Positions 8,497 through 16,992 of a stretch of DNA of 64,000 nucleotides are shown piece by piece. The DNA comes from Rhizobium sp. 16-449-1b (lineage in GTDB: Bacteria > Pseudomonadota > Alphaproteobacteria > Rhizobiales > Rhizobiaceae). Position numbers and translations under genes: made by a program. The notes below the pieces were generated by a model. It searched no databases, was not told the DNA's origin, and was given only the letters and a program-made list of their open reading frames with translations. The stretch covers positions 186,001 through 250,000 of the forward strand of contig NZ_JAGHMH010000006.1 in the NCBI RefSeq assembly GCF_017741935.1, given 5' to 3'. The number at the start of each line of letters is the position of its first letter. Within the stretch, counting starts at the first letter, position 1.

Positions 8497-9378
8497 TTAC
8501 TTCCGAATTGCTTCCCGGCGGGCGACGACATGCTCGCGCCAGATCGTGAAAATGCCGGAAGCGACGACGATGACGGAACCGATGATCGTGTTCAGGCTCA
8601 GTGTCTCTCCATAGATCGTCACCCCGATGATCGAGGCATAGACGAGCTGCAGATATGTGAGCGGCTGGACGGCTGCGGCATCGAGCATGTCGTAGGCGCG
8701 GATCAGGAAGTAATGGCTCGATATGCTGGTCATGCAGACGAGCGCCATCCACACCCAGTCCGTCGGCGCCATCCATGTCCAGTAGAACGGCCCGACCAGC
8801 GTCATCGCGATGGCGCCAACCACACCTGTATAGAAGAAGCTCGTCATCGACGAATCGTCGCGGCTCACCAGCCGGGTGGCGATGACGTAGAAAGCAAAGA
8901 GGAAGCAGGAGAGGACGGCCAGCAGCAGTGTGACATCGAAGAAGCCGCTGTCGGGCTTCAGGATCAGAAGCACGCCGACCAACCCCGCGCCGATCGCAGT
9001 CCACCGCCGCCAGCCCACCCGCTCGCCGAGCAGCGGCATGGCGAGCAGCGCAATCAGGATCGGCGTCGCCGAGAAGATCGCCTGCGAGTGCGCGAGCCCG
9101 ATCACCGCGAAGCAGCTGATCACGACAACCACCTGGGCGGCGAGAAGCAGCCCGCGGATTACCTGCAGGACCGGCCGTTTCGTGCGCGCCGTGGCGACAA
9201 TTCCGCCGCGCATCTTCGCGGCCAGAAGGATGGTGAAGAGGCCAAAGGCCCAATAGCGGATCATCGTCACGAAAACGGGCGGGTAGACACCGCCCAGATG
9301 CTTCGAGATGCCGTCCTGAATGGAAAAGATGGTGATCGCCAGAAGAACGAAAATATAGCCTCGGGTCTTCGATCTCAT
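8497..9378 (-). CDS. EamA (drug/metabolite transporter) family permease
   Basis: This 293-residue inner-membrane protein has ten predicted helices in two EamA repeats. The first begins FVLLAITIFSIQDGISKHLG and the second, about 150-285, contains the EPLT-like PLTYLQLVYASIIG segment. Family members export amino acids, nucleobases or other metabolites; the substrate here is not identifiable. It sits between a PilZ gene and an Lrp-type regulator, reading the same way, and might share the regulator's transcript, although a 73-nt gap separates them. Confidence 0.88.
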   Translation of the reverse strand: MRSKTRGYIFVLLAITIFSIQDGISKHLGGVYPPVFVTMIRYWAFGLFTILLAAKMRGGIVATARTKRPVLQVIRGLLLAAQVVVVISCFAVIGLAHSQAIFSATPILIALLAMPLLGERVGWRRWTAIGAGLVGVLLILKPDSGFFDVTLLLAVLSCFLFAFYVIATRLVSRDDSSMTSFFYTGVVGAIAMTLVGPFYWTWMAPTDWVWMALVCMTSISSHYFLIRAYDMLDAAAVQPLTYLQLVYASIIGVTIYGETLSLNTIIGSVIVVASGIFTIWREHVVARREAIRK

Positions 9379-9451
9379 GGCGTCTTCTTACTGCACCGGC
9401 CTCGGCCGTATTCCGGAAACACCCGCGCAGGCAAGTGATTCCGCTCCTCCG

Positions 9452-9913
9452 TCACAAGCCCACATTGGGCCGGTCCATCACCTCGCGCAAGGCAAAGCTG
9501 GAGTTGATCTTCACGACATGGGGCAGGGCCGAGAGCCAGTCGCGATGGATGCGCTCATAGTCCTCCAGATCGCGGGCGGCCACGCGCAGGATATAGTCGT
9601 ATTCACCCGACATCAGGTAGCAGACGAGCACATTGGGACAGCGCTTCACGGCGGTCTCGAATTCCGACAGCGTCTTGGCGAACTGGCCGGAAAGCGAAAT
9701 GTGCACGATGGCGATCATCTTGTAGTCGAGCGCCTTGGGCGAGACATGCGCGTGATAACCGAGGATGACGCCGCTGCGGTCGAGGATATCGAGCCGTCGC
9801 GAACAGGCCGACGCGGAGAGCCCCACTTTGGCGGCAAGATCGGCATTGGTGATCCGAGCGTTCGATTGCAGCGCTTTCAAAATGGCATGATCGATGGCAT
9901 CGAGTTCCGACAT
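9452..9913 (-). CDS. aldR: Lrp/AsnC-family regulator, probably of alanine dehydrogenase
   Basis: This 153-residue protein has an N-terminal helix-turn-helix (LDAIDHAILKALQSNARITN, then DLAAKVGLSASACSRRLDIL) and a C-terminal RAM/ligand-binding fold (about 70-145, with VLVCYLMSGEYDYILRV). It is divergent from ald, with 162 nt between them. In Rhizobium leguminosarum an Lrp-type AldR is divergent from aldA and activates it with alanine; this gene pair has the same arrangement, so I infer the same job. The family acts as octamers on palindromic, bent DNA. Confidence 0.85.
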   Translation of the reverse strand: MSELDAIDHAILKALQSNARITNADLAAKVGLSASACSRRLDILDRSGVILGYHAHVSPKALDYKMIAIVHISLSGQFAKTLSEFETAVKRCPNVLVCYLMSGEYDYILRVAARDLEDYERIHRDWLSALPHVVKINSSFALREVMDRPNVGL

Positions 9914-9971
9914 TCGAAGAACTTTCGACTATTGCGTCTGAAACGCATCTTTCTTCGAAAAATGCCGTATA

Positions 9972-9988
9972 TGCAAATCCTCTTTGCA
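9972..9988. promoter_or_regulatory. Candidate Lrp-type operator between aldR and ald
   Basis: A perfect interrupted palindrome, TGCAAA-TCCTC-TTTGCA, lies about 90 nt upstream of the ald start in the divergent region. Its position and AT-rich dyad fit an Lrp-family site, but no binding consensus was tested. Confidence 0.4.
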
Positions 9989-10075
9989 AGGACATTTCGT
10001 GCACGCGGTGATTGGATTCCCCTTGTGAACGCTTCGCTCGACGAGGCTGAAAAACAAACGAGGAGGAGCGCCCCG

Positions 10076-11194
<1,119 letters not shown>

Positions 11195-11217
11195 AGTCCA
11201 TCGCGCTACGTCAACTG

Positions 11218-11249
11218 AAGCCGGTTGCTCTCCCGCAACCGGCTTTTTT
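11218..11249 (+). terminator. Rho-independent terminator of ald
   Basis: A perfect 11-bp stem (AAGCCGGTTGC with GCAACCGGCTT) with a 6-nt loop is followed by TTTT. Confidence 0.9.
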
Positions 11250-11256
11250 CCATGAT

Positions 11257-11727
11257 TTAACCGTCGATCCGGCATTGATAGCAATTGTTGCGCGCCGAGC
11301 GCACATGCACATAGGCGACCTCGGGCTCGCGCAGAAGCTCTGCCGCATAGGCAGGGATATCGGCGACCTCGGTCACGGCGCCGGTGCCGTAGACGATACG
11401 ATTGTTGCTGCCATAGCCGCGCAGTATGAAGTTGGGGCTTGTCGTCAGGACAGGCGGCAGCACTTCCTCGGCCGCATAGCGTTCGCAGCGCTTCTGATGC
11501 AGGAACACCGGTCCCGTCTCCGCATAGGGCTGCATCTCCGGGAAGGGGCGGTAGGCGAAAACGTAAAGCGCGTCGCCTGCATCTATGTTCTTCAGGCAAT
11601 GGCGGCAGGGGTGTCCCGGGCCATCGGAAAACATTGTCTCCGGCAAGTGACCATAGGCATCGTTCCCGCCGTTCCAGATCGTCTCGGCGTCGGCAGTGGG
11701 CATCGCGGTGAAAGATAGGGCAGTCAT
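11257..11727 (-). CDS. DUF1203-family protein
   Basis: This 156-residue cytoplasmic protein fits the DUF1203 family. It has a CRHCLKNI cysteine pair, an EMQPYAETGPVFLH segment and a conserved C-terminal YVHVRSARNNCYQC ending, which has a further Cys pair. The cysteines suggest metal or redox chemistry, but no function is known. It stands alone, convergent with ald. Confidence 0.8.
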   Translation of the reverse strand: MTALSFTAMPTADAETIWNGGNDAYGHLPETMFSDGPGHPCRHCLKNIDAGDALYVFAYRPFPEMQPYAETGPVFLHQKRCERYAAEEVLPPVLTTSPNFILRGYGSNNRIVYGTGAVTEVADIPAYAAELLREPEVAYVHVRSARNNCYQCRIDG

Positions 11728-11835
11728 GGCAAGTCTCCTTTTGAGCTTGCCTTTAATGCGCTTTAACCCGAGTGGGAGCCACCCGATCCTTGCGCCTCTA
11801 TATCGTCGTGTAAGGAAACAGCAGAAACGCGCCGG

Positions 11836-12396
11836 CTAGCTTCTCTTGGCAAGCTCGAGCAACTCCTTGTCGCTGAGCGGCCGGACGATCGCGGTGCCCG
11901 TCGAGACAGGAGAAAAGCCGAACATCTGATAGAGCTGCAACGCCCGGGGATGGTCGAGATTGTTGGTCGTGGTCGTCACGCGCAAAGGGTTCTGCGTCCA
12001 GATCGCATAAAGCGCCTGCAGCAGGAACCATTTGCCGATCCCGAGACCCAGTGCGTGCTCCATCAGCCCGAAATGGCTGAGCTCGATCGTATCCTCGTCA
12101 ACTGTCAGATACTCGTAGAACCCGGCCGGCGCACCATTCACGTAGAGCACGCAGATCGTGTTGCGCTTGTCGTAGAGCGTGGTGGCCAGTTCCTCGTCGC
12201 TCATCCTCAGGCGATCCACCCACTGCCATCGCGCACCGACCTGGCGGTAGAGATAGCGGTAGAACGGCAGCGGGATTTCCGGCGCGCGCATGATGGCAGT
12301 CTGGATATTGACCGGCACCGGCAGGCTCGTCTTCGGCGCCGCCGTCATTTCGAGGCGGGTCACATGAGCCTTCAGCGAGGAGGGAGCTTTTGCCAT
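11836..12396 (-). CDS. GNAT-family N-acetyltransferase
   Basis: This 186-residue protein has the acetyl-CoA-binding GNAT core in its second half: IELSHFGLMEHALGLGIGKWFL (the Q/R-x-x-G-x-G/A loop appears as ALGLGIG) and a final strand LYQMFGFSPV. The N-terminal half (FYRYLYRQVGARWQW) is typical of a rhizobial subgroup of GNATs. The acceptor is unknown. The ATG at 12396 was preferred to an upstream TTG. It starts 2 nt after the sseA stop, so the two are probably cotranscribed. Confidence 0.82.
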   Translation of the reverse strand: MAKAPSSLKAHVTRLEMTAAPKTSLPVPVNIQTAIMRAPEIPLPFYRYLYRQVGARWQWVDRLRMSDEELATTLYDKRNTICVLYVNGAPAGFYEYLTVDEDTIELSHFGLMEHALGLGIGKWFLLQALYAIWTQNPLRVTTTTNNLDHPRALQLYQMFGFSPVSTGTAIVRPLSDKELLELAKRS

Positions 12397-12398
12397 GG

Positions 12399-13268
12399 TC
12401 AAGCTTTGATCGCTTCTGCGGGGCCGGTAACGATAGGCGTGTCCTCACGGCTGCCCCACTCGCTCCAGGAGCCGTCGTAAAGCGCGTTGTCGTCATGCCC
12501 CACGCTTTCCAGCGCCAGCATGATCACGGCGGCGGTCACGCCCGAGCCGCAGCTCGTCACGACAGGCTTGGAGAGATCGATACCCGCATCTGATATCATC
12601 GTTTTCAGCGTCGCCACATCCTTGAAGCGGCCATTGGCCGAGAGCGAGGTTGCCGGCAGGCTGCGGGCGCCGGGCATGTGGCCCGAGCGCATGCCTGCGC
12701 GCGGCTCTGCTTCCTCGCCGGTAAAGCGGCCGGCGCCGCGAGCATCGGCGATCTGCGCCGAGCCGTCATCGACGATCTCGCGCATGGTCTCGAAGGGGAT
12801 AACCTTGTCCGCACGGAACTTCGGCGTGAACACTGCCGGCGCCGGGGCGGCCGTCCCGGTCTCCAGCGCGCGTCCCTCGGCCTTCCAGCCATCGAGGCCG
12901 CCATCCAGAACGTAGACGTCCTTGGCGCCCATGGTCCGCAGCATCCACCAGACGCGCGGCGCCGAGAAAAAGCCCATGCCGTCGTAGACGACGATCGTGT
13001 CCGTCTCTGAAATGCCGAGCTTGCCGACTTCGGCGGCAAAGAACTCCGGTGAGGGGAGCGAATGCGGCAGGCCGGTCGAGTGGTCGGCAATCACGTCCTG
13101 ATCGAAGAACACGGCGCCGGGAAGGTGGCCCGCCACATACTCGTCCTTGGCGGCGCGCTTGTGGGCCGGCAGATACCAGGAGGCGTCCACCACCTTGAAA
13201 CCTGAAGTCCCCAGCTGCTTTTCGACCCAATCGGCCGAAACGACGAAGCGGCTCGTGGTGTCGCTCAT
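12399..13268 (-). CDS. sseA: 3-mercaptopyruvate sulfurtransferase (two-domain rhodanese)
   Basis: This 289-residue enzyme moves sulfur from 3-mercaptopyruvate to a thiol acceptor or cyanide. Two rhodanese domains are visible: the first ends at VVYDGMGFFSAPRVWWMLR and the second carries the catalytic cysteine in CGSGVTA (C240), the motif of mercaptopyruvate rather than thiosulfate sulfurtransferases. The ATG at 13268 has GGAG about 7 nt upstream and beats the TTG at 13286. It lies in a same-strand run cysK, editing protein, sseA, GNAT, consistent with cysteine metabolism. Confidence 0.93.
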   Translation of the reverse strand: MSDTTSRFVVSADWVEKQLGTSGFKVVDASWYLPAHKRAAKDEYVAGHLPGAVFFDQDVIADHSTGLPHSLPSPEFFAAEVGKLGISETDTIVVYDGMGFFSAPRVWWMLRTMGAKDVYVLDGGLDGWKAEGRALETGTAAPAPAVFTPKFRADKVIPFETMREIVDDGSAQIADARGAGRFTGEEAEPRAGMRSGHMPGARSLPATSLSANGRFKDVATLKTMISDAGIDLSKPVVTSCGSGVTAAVIMLALESVGHDDNALYDGSWSEWGSREDTPIVTGPAEAIKA

Positions 13269-13289
13269 GCTGCTCTCTCCAATCAATGC

Positions 13290-14027
13290 TTATGCGTCGT
13301 CGCCAGGAGCGCCGAAACGGATACGGAAGCGGCGGTTTTCCTTGCCCTTCTTCTCGATCTTGGCGATATGAATCTGTCCGACTTCCAGTGTTGTCGCAAC
13401 ATGTGTGCCGCCGCAGGGCTGGCTGTCAATCGCCGAGTTCTCGCCGATGCAGACGAGGCTGACGCGACCGAGCCCCATCGGCGGACGCACGTTCTTGGAT
13501 TTGACGATGCCGGGATTGGCCGCCAGTTCCTCGTCGGTAATCCACTGCAGGTAAACCGGATGGTCCTGGTCGACCAGTGCCATCAGCTTGGCCGTCACCT
13601 CGTCCTTGTCGATCGTGTCGGTCATGTCGAAATCGACACGGCTTTCCTCTTCGCCGACGGCCGCTCCTGTTATCGGGTAGGAGCAGACGACGGAAAGCAG
13701 GTGGCAGGCGGTGTGCATGCGCATCAGCTTGTGGCGGCGCTCCCAATCGACATGCAGCACCACTTTCTCGCCGACCTCGGGGCTTGCCTGCCCCTCGAGC
13801 GGAACATGGATGATAATGTCCTTGGCGGCGCCATGCTTGGTCTGCCCCAGCGTTATCCGGCTGCCGTCGGCGCGCTCAAGCACGCCGGTATCACCCGGCT
13901 GGCCGCCTGAGGTTGCGTAAAGGCAGGTCTGATCGAGCTCGATGCCCCCGTCTTCGTGAATGGCGGTGACGACGGCCTCGCAGGTCGAGAGATAGAAGTC
14001 GTCACGGTAGAGGGCATTAACGGGCAT
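13290..14027 (-). CDS. Alanyl-tRNA editing protein (AlaX type)
   Basis: This 245-residue protein is a free-standing relative of the AlaRS editing domain, which removes serine or glycine wrongly loaded on tRNA-Ala. The zinc motif is complete: HTACH (HxxxH) and later CGGTH (CxxxH). An N-terminal beta-barrel with QTCLYATSGGQPGDTG matches the second class of AlaX. It is 6 nt downstream of cysK and 21 nt upstream of sseA on the same strand, so it is probably in one operon. The partner enzyme alaS is not in the window. Confidence 0.9.
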   Translation of the reverse strand: MPVNALYRDDFYLSTCEAVVTAIHEDGGIELDQTCLYATSGGQPGDTGVLERADGSRITLGQTKHGAAKDIIIHVPLEGQASPEVGEKVVLHVDWERRHKLMRMHTACHLLSVVCSYPITGAAVGEEESRVDFDMTDTIDKDEVTAKLMALVDQDHPVYLQWITDEELAANPGIVKSKNVRPPMGLGRVSLVCIGENSAIDSQPCGGTHVATTLEVGQIHIAKIEKKGKENRRFRIRFGAPGDDA

Positions 14028-14033
14028 TGGGCC

Positions 14034-15074
14034 TCACGCTGCGGGTTCGTATGGGATCTTGATATCGACAGGCGAGGTCAGCCATGCCGGCAGCGGCAGC
14101 GACTTCGATGTCAGGAAATCGGGATTGAAGAGCTTCGACTGGTAGCGGTTGCCGTAGTCGCACAGAATGGTCACGACCGTGTGGCCGGGGCCGAGATCCT
14201 TGGCCAGACGTACCGCGCCGGCGATGTTGATCGCTGACGAGCCGCCGAGGCAAAGCCCCTCATGCTCGACGAGGTCGAAGACATAGGGCAGGGCTTCCGC
14301 ATCCGAGATGTTGTAGGCGAAGTCGGGGGTGAAACCTTCGAGATTGGCGGTGATGCGGCCCTGGCCGATGCCCTCAGTGATCGAGGAGCCCGCGGACTTC
14401 AGTTCGCCGTTCTTGTAGAACTCGTAGAGCGCCGCGCCATCCGGGTCGGCGATGCCGATCTTGATGTCCTTGTTGAAGCTCTTGAGGCCCATCGCGGTGC
14501 CGGCAAGCGTGCCGCCCGAGCCGACGGAGCAAATGAAGCCGTCGACCTTGCCCGAAGTATCCGCCCAAATTTCCTTCGCCGTCGTCTCGATATGCGCCTG
14601 CCGGTTGGCGACGTTGTCGAACTGGTTGGCCCAGATGGCGCCATTCGGCTCGGTCTTGGCCAGCTGTTCGGCCAAGCGTCCGGAAACCTTCACGTAGTTG
14701 TTCGGGTTCTTGTAGGGCACGGCAGGCACTTCGACGAGTTCGGCGCCCAAGAGCTTCAGCGCGTCCTTCTTTTCCTGGCTCTGCGTCTCGGGAATGACGA
14801 TCACGGTGCGGTAGCCGAGTGCCTTGGCGACAAGCGTCAGGCCGATGCCGGTGTTGCCGGCGGTCCCTTCGACGATTACGCCGCCCGGCCGCAACAGGCC
14901 CTTCTTCTCGGCGTCGCGAATGATGTAGAGCGCCGCGCGATCCTTGACCGACTGTCCCGGGTTGAGGAATTCCGCCTTGCCAAGAATGGTGCAACCGGTC
15001 GCGTCCGACGCTCCCTTGAGCTTGATCAGGGGAGTGTTGCCAATGGCTTCTAGGACGGAAGGATGAACGGTCAT
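14034..15074 (-). CDS. cysK: Cysteine synthase A (O-acetylserine sulfhydrylase)
   Basis: This 346-residue PLP enzyme makes cysteine from O-acetylserine and sulfide. Motifs are GNTPLIKL at the start, the PLP lysine in NPGQSVKDRAA, the substrate loop EGTAGNTGIG and the phosphate loop GSGGTLAGT. It is some 25 residues longer than E. coli CysK and belongs to the longer rhizobial type. It heads the cysK, AlaX, sseA, GNAT run. A 230-nt intergenic region separates it from the divergent ChrR-like gene. Confidence 0.92.
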   Translation of the reverse strand: MTVHPSVLEAIGNTPLIKLKGASDATGCTILGKAEFLNPGQSVKDRAALYIIRDAEKKGLLRPGGVIVEGTAGNTGIGLTLVAKALGYRTVIVIPETQSQEKKDALKLLGAELVEVPAVPYKNPNNYVKVSGRLAEQLAKTEPNGAIWANQFDNVANRQAHIETTAKEIWADTSGKVDGFICSVGSGGTLAGTAMGLKSFNKDIKIGIADPDGAALYEFYKNGELKSAGSSITEGIGQGRITANLEGFTPDFAYNISDAEALPYVFDLVEHEGLCLGGSSAINIAGAVRLAKDLGPGHTVVTILCDYGNRYQSKLFNPDFLTSKSLPLPAWLTSPVDIKIPYEPAA

Positions 15075-15230
15075 GGAATCTGCCTCTTTGAAACACTTAG
15101 TTTAGGAACGGTCTTTTCCCTTCACAAGGCTGGGTTGGCAAGAAATCCTATTCCTCGCCCTCAACCAACACGGTAAAATTAGACTTCCCGTCCCAGATTG
15201 GCTCGCGACGTGCCGATCCGGGTCGCTATG

Positions 15231-15260
15231 TGATCCGGAGATTGACATTCATCGTATGGA
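15231..15260 (+). promoter_or_regulatory. RpoE/ChrR-type ECF promoter of the ChrR-like gene
   Basis: TGATCC (15231-15236) is followed by exactly 18 nt and TATGGA (15255-15260). In Rhodobacter sphaeroides the singlet-oxygen sigma factor RpoE uses TGATCC-N18-TAAGA. The -35 element and spacing match exactly; the -10 matches partly. The predicted transcript start near 15267 excludes the start codons at 15230 and 15263 and supports the ATG at 15305. Confidence 0.55.
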
Positions 15261-15304
15261 CGATGACAAAGCAATCACTGAAAGCGGAAACGACCGAAAC
15301 CATC

Positions 15305-15949
15305 ATGGTTCACGAGCATATCGACACGGTCGATGCATTGATGGCGTATTATGTTGCGGGTTCTCTTCCGGAGCCGGCGCGCGTTCTTGTCGAATCGCAT
15401 CTGCAAATGAAGCCGGATCGTCGGCCTTTGGTACGTGATCTCGAGTTTCTGGCCGGGCAGGCTCTGGAGCAGACATCCGAAGCAAGCCTTGATGACCGCG
15501 ATGCCAAATTGGCGCGGATATTCGCATCCGCTGCGCCGGTCGAGCCCAAGCCATTGATCGCGACTGACAAACCGAGCGTCTTTCCACGCGCGCTGCGCCG
15601 CCTCGTCGGCTTCGATGTCGATACGGTGCCATGGAAGACCAAGCTCCCCGGTTTCAAGGAATATTCGGTTGATATCGACGGCTGCGAAGTCAGCGTCATG
15701 TGGATCAAGCCCGGCCGCGCCATGCCGGCTCACACCCACAAGGGCATGGAGCTGACGCTTATTCTCGACGGCGCCTTCAACGACAATCGCGGCCGCTTCG
15801 GCCCCGGCGACATCTCCGTTGCAGACGAGACGATCGATCACCGCCCGGTGGCCGAAAAAGATCGTCCCTGCATTGCATTTTCCGTTCTCGATGCCCCCAT
15901 CAAACTGACCGGGTCCTTCCGCCAGCTGATTGGCGACCTGATCGGCTGA
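15305..15949 (+). CDS. ChrR-like cupin protein (anti-sigma-E homologue) lacking the zinc cysteines
   Basis: This 214-residue protein aligns along its length with ChrR, the zinc anti-sigma factor that restrains RpoE until singlet oxygen appears. The N-terminal module keeps DALMAYYVAGSLPEPA and H32 in SHLQM, but the next positions, where ChrR has CxxC, are K36 and R39. The C-terminal cupin keeps its metal ligands by spacing: H143, H145, E149 and H179. No sigma-factor gene is adjacent; upstream is divergent cysK. It could be a zinc-independent anti-sigma factor or a stand-alone cupin sensor or enzyme. It precedes an SDR gene by 100 nt. Confidence 0.8.
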   Translation: MVHEHIDTVDALMAYYVAGSLPEPARVLVESHLQMKPDRRPLVRDLEFLAGQALEQTSEASLDDRDAKLARIFASAAPVEPKPLIATDKPSVFPRALRRLVGFDVDTVPWKTKLPGFKEYSVDIDGCEVSVMWIKPGRAMPAHTHKGMELTLILDGAFNDNRGRFGPGDISVADETIDHRPVAEKDRPCIAFSVLDAPIKLTGSFRQLIGDLIG

Positions 15950-15996
15950 AAGCAGCCACAATAGCGTGATAGAGCCATTATCCCGGGAGGTTGAGA

Positions 15997-16022
15997 GGAA
16001 CTTCCGGGCCCGTTTCGACGTT
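15997..16022 (+). promoter_or_regulatory. EcfG-type general-stress promoter of the SDR gene
   Basis: GGAAC (15997-16001), 17 nt, then CGTT (16019-16022) matches the alphaproteobacterial general-stress consensus GGAAC-N16/17-CGTT. The predicted start near 16029 gives a leader of about 20 nt to the ATG at 16050. Confidence 0.55.
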
Positions 16023-16049
16023 TTTCGATACAACCGGAGGAATCGCGCC

Positions 16050-16883
16050 ATGAACGATTTTGTAGCCCGCCCCGAACATGGAATTGCCTGGATCTCAGGC
16101 GCAAGCTCCGGCATCGGCCGGGCATTGGCGCTGAAACTGGCAAGCGAAGGCTACAAGGTCGCCGTGACCGCCCGCGACCACGAAAAGCTTGCCGAACTGC
16201 AATCGGAAGCAAACGGTTTGCCCGGCAGCATTATCGTGCTGGATGGCGACGTCACCAATCCCGAAGACATGGAGCATGTGCTCGCATCGATCGAATACGA
16301 GCACGGCGCGCTGGCGCTCGCTGTCTTCAATGCCGGCGTCTATTTGCCCGTGCATGCGGAAGAACTGCGCCGCGAGGATTTCGAGCAGAGCTTCGCCGTC
16401 AATCTGCAGGGCGTGGTCAATTGCCTCGTACCTGCCGTGCGTCACATGAAGCACAGGGGGCAGGGGCAGATCGCCATCGTCTCCTCGGTAACTGGTTATG
16501 GCGGCCTTCCCACGGGTGCTGCCTACGGCGCCACCAAGGCTGCCCTGATCAACATGGCCGAGAGCCTGAAATTCGACCTCGACAAGATGGGCATCCGCAT
16601 CCAGCTCATCAATCCAGGCTTCGTCGACACGCCCGCCACCCGCAAGAACGAATTCCCGATGCCGTCGCTGGTCCCGGTCGATGAGGCTGCCGCCGAGATC
16701 TATGCGGGCCTGAAGTCGAAAAATTTCGAGATCACTTTCCCGAAGCGTTTCACCTACACGCTGAAGGCTCTCAACCTGTTGCCCTACAGCCTGTATTTCT
16801 GGCTGGTGAACCGCGCGACCGGCTGGCAGGAGCGCCCACGCGCTGATGGTCGCCGACCGGTGACGCCAAGCCCGGCGGAATAG
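16050..16883 (+). CDS. Short-chain dehydrogenase/reductase (SDR)
   Basis: This 277-residue NAD(P)-dependent oxidoreductase has the cofactor loop GASSGIG near residue 15, the NAG motif (FNAGVYL), a catalytic Ser in IVSSVTGYGG and the YGATK Tyr/Lys pair, so it should be active. After the Rossmann fold a C-terminal hydrophobic stretch (LKALNLLPYSLYFWLVNRATG) may touch the membrane. The ATG at 16050 has GGAGG about 8 nt upstream. SDR genes of this type accompany cfa, DUF1365, FAD-oxidoreductase and photolyase genes in photo-oxidative-stress loci of other proteobacteria, so a role in modified-lipid or aldehyde metabolism is inferred; the substrate is unknown. Confidence 0.9.
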   Translation: MNDFVARPEHGIAWISGASSGIGRALALKLASEGYKVAVTARDHEKLAELQSEANGLPGSIIVLDGDVTNPEDMEHVLASIEYEHGALALAVFNAGVYLPVHAEELRREDFEQSFAVNLQGVVNCLVPAVRHMKHRGQGQIAIVSSVTGYGGLPTGAAYGATKAALINMAESLKFDLDKMGIRIQLINPGFVDTPATRKNEFPMPSLVPVDEAAAEIYAGLKSKNFEITFPKRFTYTLKALNLLPYSLYFWLVNRATGWQERPRADGRRPVTPSPAE

Positions 16884-16992
16884 CGCAGGCGTCAATGCGC
16901 CGACAACCAACCAGGATGGTGATGAGGGGATAGACGAGGCGGATGGCGACCGGGACAGGAGGTCGACTGTCTGGTCCCGCCACCCGCTCTCG

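Noticed and set aside
8408..9253. N-terminal extension of the PilZ frame by 280 residues
   Set aside because: It overlaps the EamA gene in another frame and only the last 110 residues look like a protein.
9377..10075. N-terminal extension of alanine dehydrogenase
   Set aside because: It runs antisense through the Lrp-type gene; the family start and Shine-Dalgarno are at 10076.
16771..16983. A 70-codon minus-strand frame after the SDR gene, possible membrane-protein remnant
   Set aside because: It overlaps the end of the SDR, has no ribosome site and only a short hydrophobic run.
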